This document shows, one piece after another, positions 1 to 5,600 of a stretch of 6,025 nt of DNA. The stretch's first letter is position 1. Every line of letters starts with the position of its first letter. The stretch is from Puniceicoccales bacterium (GTDB taxonomy: Bacteria; Verrucomicrobiota; Verrucomicrobiia; Opitutales; JAIRLG01). A model generated the notes under the pieces. That model worked only from the letters and a program-made list of their open reading frames with translations. It had not been told where the DNA came from and searched no databases. A program made the position numbers and the translations under genes. Location of the stretch: contig JAITKE010000046.1 of the NCBI GenBank assembly GCA_031278595.1, forward strand, positions 1 to 6,025, in the 5' to 3' direction.

Positions 1-1
1 C

Positions 2-82
2 AAAGGGGACATCAAAGTGACTTCCCCAAAAAAAGTAGCCCAACTGGCCTCGGAAAAAGAGCAGCCATCGGCTTCCAGATGA
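2..82 (+). CDS. possible 3' end of an upstream gene (partial, doubtful)
   Basis: Frame 2 is open from the left edge and ends at a TGA at 80-82, giving a Lys/Ser-rich peptide of 26 residues (begins KGDIKVTSPKKVAQ). It is the most protein-like of the three forward frames here. Frame 1 is also open, to a TAA at 103-105, and frame 3 stops at 18-20. Eighty bases are too few to prove coding and no family is recognisable. If real, it lies about 150 bases ahead of the first secreted repeat protein on the same strand. It could equally be non-coding leader. Confidence 0.22.
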   Translation, partial: KGDIKVTSPKKVAQLASEKEQPSASR

Positions 83-177
83 AAAAGTCCTCGAAAAAAC
101 ATTAAAGACCTGGCGACCAACGGCGGCCCCCAAAAGAAATCCATACCCGGACTAACCTAGCAACGAAAAAGACAAAC

Positions 178-205
178 TTGCGCCGCAAAGGAAAAGCCCT
201 AGAAT
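178..205 (+). promoter_or_regulatory. weak sigma-70-like promoter candidate for gene 1
   Basis: TTGCGC at 178-183 and TAGAAT at 200-205 are separated by 16 bases. The -10 matches the consensus at five of six positions, but the -35 at only three of six. Transcription would begin near 211-213, just ahead of the Shine-Dalgarno at 215-222, leaving a very short leader. This is a pattern match by eye, and transcription could come from further upstream, outside the window. Confidence 0.2.
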
Positions 206-214
206 TGAAGGTGA

Positions 215-222
215 AGAGGAGG
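215..222 (+). promoter_or_regulatory. Shine-Dalgarno AGAGGAGG upstream of gene 1
   Basis: AGAGGAGG is close to a perfect anti-16S match. It lies 11 bases before the TTG at 234 and 32 bases before the first ATG at 255. It therefore favours the TTG start, or a start in that neighbourhood. The only purine run nearer the ATG pair is GGGGGA at 236-241, a poorer site. A T7G5 homopolymer (229-240) lies between this site and the ATGs, so slippage there would change start spacing or the TTG reading frame. Confidence 0.55.
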
Positions 223-233
223 TCGGAGTTTTT

Positions 234-2573
234 TTGGGGGATTTTGGGAACAGAATGATGGGAACAGCTTCGAACAGAGCAGGGGCGGTGTTAGTCTTGG
301 CTATGCTTACGGCTTCGCTGTCGGCAGAGCCCGGCGACGGCTTCTTCACCGATGGACCGACACTCTGCCACATGCCGGAGGAAACCTGCACCGGCGACAT
401 CGTCCCAAGTTTAGGGGAGGCCCAAAGAGTATCCGTAGAATGGGCCAGACATTGGTCGTCGGTGTGGCGCATTCCGCTACAGGCAGTCTCAACCACTCGA
501 CAGATCATTCCATTACCGCCCAGTCTCGAACTGCAGTGCAGCGACGGGCACTTTCGGGAGAGTGAGGCGGCTGAAAATCCCATCATCCGGGCTCTCATGA
601 GGGATTTAGCCCAAAACCTCTTCACCGAAGGAAATCCGCTGGAGCATCTGCGCCGCTGCGGGAGAGATAGGCAAAGCCCTCATTCCCGTTGGATTTTGCA
701 AATAATCCCCTGCGAGGCCAATCGGCTGCAGCTGGACTTCTCATCCCTCGCGACAGCTTCCAATACACCCTTCGCCGCCAAGCTCTACGGAGCCCAATGG
801 GATTGCTTTTGGGACGACGTTCCAGGGGCCCACCGGCGCTCGATGCCCAATGGCTGGGTGCTGCGCAAGAAGAGCAGTGCCGCCGAACTGAGAACCCTTC
901 GGCTCGGCTCCGACTCCCGCCTTTTCGCCGTCGTCATCCAGGGCCCAGGCATCCACTCCGGCAACCCCTCGCAATACGGATCGCTGCTCTGCCTGTACCA
1001 CATCCCTCAAGCCGGGCGCGGGCTTCAGGGAAGAGACCAAGGCCTCAGCCTACTCTCCACTCTCCGAACGGAGCTGGAGCAGTTGAAGGGGATCCTTTCT
1101 CAGCTAAACCACCTACCCCAGGATTTTAATTCGAAAACACTCGCTCCGCTCCTGAGCGCCCTGACGCCGGCGGGCTCTCCGCTAAGAAACTCCCCTCCAC
1201 CACCGTCGCCCCGGCAAGCGCCCCCTTCATCGAGGCAAACTCAAGCATTTCCTCGGAAGCCTTCGGGCAAAGTTCCGCCCAAACAGGCGCCAACATCCCG
1301 GCAGTCCTCAGGCCGACCTCCGACAAAACAAGCCCCAGAGGCTCGGCAGCCCCCTTCGGGGAGAATTCCGATGCCTTCTTCAGGAAAAACTCCGACGATC
1401 CCTCCGGTCAAACCCTCGCCCAGGCAGCCGCCTCCGGCGAGAGAGACAGTCCAGATCACCGTCCCGCCGCCGAGAAAATCACCTCAAGTTCAACCACCGC
1501 CCGTTCCGTCTTCCCCAGCGCCATCCCCCGCAGCTCCGCCGGAAGAAGCCCCTAGAGCAGCCGCCCGGGCTCCGTGGCGACCGCAGGAGCCGGAATTGCG
1601 CGCCATAAGGCTGTTTCCCGATCTTTCGCTTGAGCAGTTTCGATTCGGTTTTTTCCCTGGCAATCGCGCACCGCGCTTCTCTTTTCTATATCAAACAAAC
1701 CCGGATTTTCTAAGATTCTTCGAAGCCGTTTACGTACACGCCTATACCGATTTCACTCCACCGGGAACGGTGCTGCTGGTAAACCTCATCTGGGACGTAG
1801 GAGAAAGAAGCGAGGATTTAAGGCAAGTCTGCCGACAGCGCTTCAATACGGACGCATTACCGCAGGAACTCCAGGATTTCCTTTTTCAGGAAAATCCGCC
1901 ATTTGCCAAACTACGGGTCCAGGTCCTCATGCATCCCTATCGAAAAGGGGCAGCAAAAATTCAACTACTCCGGCCCCACTATGCGGTGGCCAACATGCCC
2001 TTTCAACATGGCGCAGGCGACCTTGTGTGCGGACTTTTTGCCATGCGGCTCTACGGAGCACAGTTTGTGAATGGCGGAAACGAGGGCGGAACTTCTCACT
2101 TTCCGACTCCGCTACCGCCTGGGTTTTGCCTAAAAAGCGTCCATACGCACAGCGGTGCGGATAAACGGAACAACGAAGTTTGGATCGCCTCGCCGGACAA
2201 CTGCCAGATCGCCGAGACAGATGATCACGGCGTAAGCCGCTCATTTTTCTCGGTCGTCATGGGCAAATGCATGCAGTATTGCGACCATTATAGTCGTTCT
2301 AGGCCATGGGATGCGGAGGTAACCGCCATCGTAACGCTGCACATCTTATCCAATCGCGGGGAGAGCTTCTATGATTCGGATATATCTCTTCTAGAATACT
2401 ATAAAAACAAACAAGGGACGCGCGTAGAACCCGCCATTCCAGATGGAACGCCACTCTCCGCAGCCGCCAAGATACTCCACGATGCCTGGGAGATCAAGCA
2501 TCGGGCTGATAATCCCAAGCCGAAAAATCCATTTCAGGAGTTTTATGATTTAGTAACGAGACAGGAAGAATAG
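234..2573 (+). CDS. secreted two-module protein with Pro-rich basic linker (unrecognised family)
   Basis: I do not recognise this protein. Residues 1-31 look like a signal peptide: Arg-containing start, hydrophobic core AGAVLVLAMLTASLSA, likely cleavage near residue 30 or 31, so the product should leave the cytoplasm. The TTG at 234 has a good Shine-Dalgarno; ATG at 255 or 258 would shorten it by 7 or 8 residues without losing the signal. Residues 36-288 form one beta-rich module with GNPLE (133-137), RCGR (141-144), LQLDF (165-169), KLYGAQW (183-189), PNGWVLR (205-211) and QGPG..QYGSLLCLYH (236-256). Residues 277-292 look helical. Residues 311-450 are about one third Pro and basic. Residues 455-682 are a diverged module keeping MRLYGAQF (604-611) and LPPGFCL (627-633). 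The last 60 residues are polar. There is no catalytic motif, transmembrane segment beyond the signal, or sorting motif. It shares its domain family with the next gene, 38 bases downstream, probably in one operon. Role unknown; binding or structural is a guess. Confidence 0.88.
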   Translation: MGDFGNRMMGTASNRAGAVLVLAMLTASLSAEPGDGFFTDGPTLCHMPEETCTGDIVPSLGEAQRVSVEWARHWSSVWRIPLQAVSTTRQIIPLPPSLELQCSDGHFRESEAAENPIIRALMRDLAQNLFTEGNPLEHLRRCGRDRQSPHSRWILQIIPCEANRLQLDFSSLATASNTPFAAKLYGAQWDCFWDDVPGAHRRSMPNGWVLRKKSSAAELRTLRLGSDSRLFAVVIQGPGIHSGNPSQYGSLLCLYHIPQAGRGLQGRDQGLSLLSTLRTELEQLKGILSQLNHLPQDFNSKTLAPLLSALTPAGSPLRNSPPPPSPRQAPPSSRQTQAFPRKPSGKVPPKQAPTSRQSSGRPPTKQAPEARQPPSGRIPMPSSGKTPTIPPVKPSPRQPPPARETVQITVPPPRKSPQVQPPPVPSSPAPSPAAPPEEAPRAAARAPWRPQEPELRAIRLFPDLSLEQFRFGFFPGNRAPRFSFLYQTNPDFLRFFEAVYVHAYTDFTPPGTVLLVNLIWDVGERSEDLRQVCRQRFNTDALPQELQDFLFQENPPFAKLRVQVLMHPYRKGAAKIQLLRPHYAVANMPFQHGAGDLVCGLFAMRLYGAQFVNGGNEGGTSHFPTPLPPGFCLKSVHTHSGADKRNNEVWIASPDNCQIAETDDHGVSRSFFSVVMGKCMQYCDHYSRSRPWDAEVTAIVTLHILSNRGESFYDSDISLLEYYKNKQGTRVEPAIPDGTPLSAAAKILHDAWEIKHRADNPKPKNPFQEFYDLVTRQEE
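339..1097 (+). repeat. module copy 1 (gene 1, residues 36-288)
   Basis: This is the first of five protein-level copies. It opens with DGFFTDGPTLCHMPEE, the counterpart of FGLF...LCFIPE elsewhere. The usual FEAQW is degraded to LELQC, but EGNPLE, RCGR, IIPCEANRLQLDF and KLYGAQW are kept. From the W of KLYGAQW to the end (189-256) it matches the first module of gene 2 at about 60% identity by eye, including W.C.WDDVPG and QGPG...QYGS. Bases 780-800, coding KLYGAQW, differ at one position from 4370-4390 in gene 2. Confidence 0.85.
1164..1583 (+). repeat. Pro-rich basic linker with imperfect KQAP/SGR repeats
   Basis: Residues 311-450 of gene 1 contain about 45 Pro in 140 residues, with about 21 Arg or Lys against about 4 Asp or Glu. 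An imperfect repeat is visible: KQAP..RQSSGR (350-361, from 1281) recurs as KQAP.ARQPPSGR (365-377, from 1326), with related RQAP and SPRQPP nearby. This composition predicts an extended, disordered spacer that keeps the two modules apart. In a secreted protein such a tract can also span peptidoglycan or bind acidic polymers; nothing here decides between these. Confidence 0.8.
1596..2279 (+). repeat. diverged module copy 2 (gene 1, residues 455-682)
   Basis: This copy is recognisable only by its landmark order. AIRLFPD..... FRFGFF and FSFLY fill the place of the FGLF...LCFIPE opening. QELQDFLFQENPPF resembles the IQA...DF...P.PEGNP segment. LRVQVL...AAKIQL stands for YGIQ...L.LDF, followed by LFAMRLYGAQF for FAVKLYGAQW and LPPGFCLKS for LPNGW.LR. 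The closing part (665-682) is reduced. It lacks RCGR, QGPG and CLYY. It is either an old duplicate under different constraints or a module with a separate partner. Profile comparison would settle the homology. Confidence 0.6.
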
Positions 2574-2611
2574 GTTTTACACCGAGCAGAAAAATTCATC
2601 CCCTTATCCCC
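2574..2611 (+). other. 38-base intergenic gap, no terminator or clear Shine-Dalgarno
   Basis: Between the TAG of gene 1 and the ATG of gene 2 there is no inverted repeat with a T-run, so no intrinsic terminator. The 20 bases before the ATG are pyrimidine-rich (ATTCATCCCCTTATCCCC) and carry no GGAGG-like sequence. This suggests one transcript, with gene 2 translated from a weak or leader-independent site, perhaps coupled to gene 1. No closer in-frame start exists upstream of 2612. Confidence 0.55.
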
Positions 2612-5600
2612 ATGAAAAGCCCACCGTACCTGCTCCTGATCCCGATGACTTTGCAGGCCATGAGTTCCTGCCTGGCCGATTTCGACACGTTCGGCCTATC
2701 TCTTGCCCAAATGGAGGGAAAGGGCCCTTTGCTCCATTTTAGTCCGGAAGAGGCGGACATTAACACACGACCTATCCGACAAGGGTGGGGAGTCTGGAAC
2801 ATTAGAATAAGATCAAAAATGTGCACAGCCACATGGTACCCTAAATTCGGAGCCCAGTGGACAGATGCGCATTATCGAGATAACAATGCCGAGAACAATG
2901 ACGTTGTCAGAGCCTGGACAGAAAATTTCTCCCGTATTCCCTTTCCGCAGGGCAATCCCCTGGACGATCTCGTGCGCTGCGGGAGGGATATCCGATCGCC
3001 CTATTCCCACTACGGCCTGCAAATTTTCGAGCACAAATCCGATCAAGCAGGCCTGATTTTTTCCTTCCCTTCTTTGCCTTCAGGGGAATTCGCCACCAAG
3101 CTCTACGGTGAGGTCGAATGGGAATGTCCCTGGGACGATGTTCCGGGCATCCGCTTACGTTCCTTGCCAAATGGCTGGATTCTGCGACGGGCGTCCAGTT
3201 CGGCAGATTTACAAAAAATCCGCCTCCAACCCAATGGTTCCCGGGTCTTTGCCCTCGCCATCCAGGGCCCAGGTGTTGGCTCGGAAGATCCGGCGCAGTA
3301 CGGATCCATCCTCTGCCTCTACTATCTCGCCAAACCAGAAGGACTCAAGCCGACCGATGCCCAGAGAACGCTGTTGCGGACGGTAATTCCGGGCAAGCTG
3401 CGGGCGCTGCAAGCGGAATGCGAAACGAGAAGGGCCATCGCCCTCTCCTCCGCTGAGGAAAGCAGCGGATGCGGATTAGAGCAACACTTCGCGCTCACAA
3501 TAGCACACACGAAAACCGCTTTGGAGTGCCTGCAACCGACAACGGCGGAACGATCCGGCCCCTCGCCGGAACCGGCTCAGCCCACCCCAGGGCCGTCGGC
3601 CGCAAGTACGGGCAAAACCGAAGAACCCACCAATCCACCGGCAAGATCGAGCAGAACTCCACCGGCTCCATCTCCACCGACCCGACCTTCGGCCTCTCCA
3701 AGCCCTGCTCCCGCCGGACGGTCGCCCGAGGCCCCACCGGCAAGTCCGGATCAGCCTTCACATCCTCCGCGCCCGACCCCTTCCGGGCGATCGGTCGAGC
3801 CCCCGCGTTCTGCTCCCGCCGGACGATCATCCGAAGTCCCACCGGCACCCTCGGCTTCGGAGCAAAGACGAAGAGCGGAAAGGGAAGAGAGCATCGCCGC
3901 GCTAAGGACGCAGGCGGGAGAAGACCACGGCAGTCTTTTCGGATTATTTCGGCCATTGTCCCGGACGAGAAAACCGGCGCAAATCTGTTTTATCCCGGAG
4001 AGCATAACCGGGGACGGAAACCCGCCAGTCTTTCCAACGAAACGCATAGAGAGATGGACCCAAGACTGGCGCATCGGGCTGAAAACAACGACCTCGCAGG
4101 AACTGTTGCCGGCCTTCGAGGCCCAGTGGACAGACGAGCATTACGAGGCGGGGGTTGTGGAGCGGGATCCGTTGATTCAGGCCTGGATGAAGGATTTTCA
4201 AGAAAGCCCCTTGCCCGAAGGCAATCCCCTGGAAGACCAGGCGCGCTGCGGGAGATTTTTAAAAACCCCCCAATCATTCTACGGAATTCAGGTCGCTTTC
4301 TGCGATGGGAATCGCCTGCATCTGGACTTCGACCCCTTGCCCATAGCGGCAGATTCACCCTTCGCAGTCAAGCTCTATGGAGCCCAATGGCTGCATTTTT
4401 GCGACACTCTATCCCCCATTCGCCAGCGATCCCTGCCCAACGGCTGGCTTCTGCGAGTCAAAGAGAGCGACGCCCAATTCAACGCAATCCAACTCCGCCC
4501 GGACTCGAGGCTTTTTGCCGTTGCCCTCCAGTACCCTCCCGCTTCGACGGACACGATTCCCTACGTCTCCATCATCTGTCTCTACTACGTTCCTGAACCA
4601 GGACAGGGGCTTGGCCCAGTCGACGGCCGGCGAGCGCTGTGGCCGGCGATTTTAGGCAAAGCGCAGGCGCAGAAAATCCCCAACGAGCCCCCGAAGGGTG
4701 ATAGCAGCTCCAGCGACGAAGACGCAGAGGTGATCATAGAAGGCCCGGACGAAGACGAAGAGATCGCGCCGCTCACCCCCATCGAGATACTAGGTACTAA
4801 TTTGGAAGCCGCATTGAAGCCGGCCGTTCCCACGGAAAAGCCTTCCCCTGCAACTCCAGAACAGGGGCAATCCGATAGAGGGGTAGGGACTGGAGCCGAG
4901 CCGTCAGACAACCCATCGCCGGATGAGGAAGACCCCCAAATACCGCCCATAATAGAAGAGGAGGAAGACCCGGGAGAGATACCCAACGACAACCCATCGG
5001 GAATGCTTCTTATTGCGCCATTACCCGGCGACGCATCTACAGGAGCGGAATCCGACGGCAATCGACGCACAGCGGCCCCCTTGATCAATGCCGACGCAGA
5101 TCACGGCGGTGCCTTCGGGCTCTTTCTCACGCCTCCGCAAGGAAGTCAGCCCTCAAGGCTCTGCTTCATACCGGAAGCGGTGGCCGGCGATGATTTATTG
5201 CCCGTGATCGATCTGCATACGCGGGAAAGATGGGAGTGTAACTGTCGAATCGGCATCGGGCTCGACCGAGAAACAGCTCCGCTTTTCGAGGCCCAGTGGC
5301 TGGGAGAGCATTACCAAGCGGGAGTGGTCGAGAACGATCCGATAATTCAAGCCCTGACGGAAGATTTCCGGCATAGACCTTTTCCCGAAGGGAACCCGCT
5401 GGAAGACCAGATATCCAGCAACCTCAGACTGGAAGATCCCAATACCTACTACGGAATACAAATCGTCCCCTGTGAGGGGGAACAGCTGCGGCTGGATTTC
5501 GGGCAGTTTTCTAAGCAGGATATAAGGAAGCATGATCTGCACAAATTCGCGGTTAAGCTATACGGAGCCGAATGGAAGGAACCCAAATCCAAAGCACCCC

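Noticed and set aside
152..625. 157-residue ORF on the - strand across the start of gene 1
   Set aside because: It is antisense to the gene 1 signal peptide and first module, with no recognisable domain. The + strand frame has homologous copies elsewhere in the window.
689..1129. 146-residue + strand ORF inside gene 1
   Set aside because: It is an alternative frame of module copy 1, Arg- and Pro-rich, with no repeat landmarks.
2612..2680. lipoprotein signal for gene 2 at C20
   Set aside because: The residues before the Cys are M-S-S, lacking the usual Leu, Val or Ile at -3. A standard cleavage after LA at 22 fits as well or better.
3495..3956. 153-residue ORF on the - strand
   Set aside because: It mirrors the gene 2 Pro-rich linker, where skewed codons suppress stops in several frames.
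3469..4596. 375-residue + strand ORF in another frame inside gene 2
   Set aside because: It lies wholly within the open frame of gene 2, which carries the repeat landmarks. Its translation is Arg/Pro/Gly-rich without domain pattern and begins and ends at no module boundary, so it is a shadow of the GC-rich linker and module.
4585..5088. 167-residue Ser-rich ORF on the - strand
   Set aside because: It is antisense to the acidic linker. Its Ser and Gly runs follow from the complement of acidic and Pro codons, and no start context supports it.
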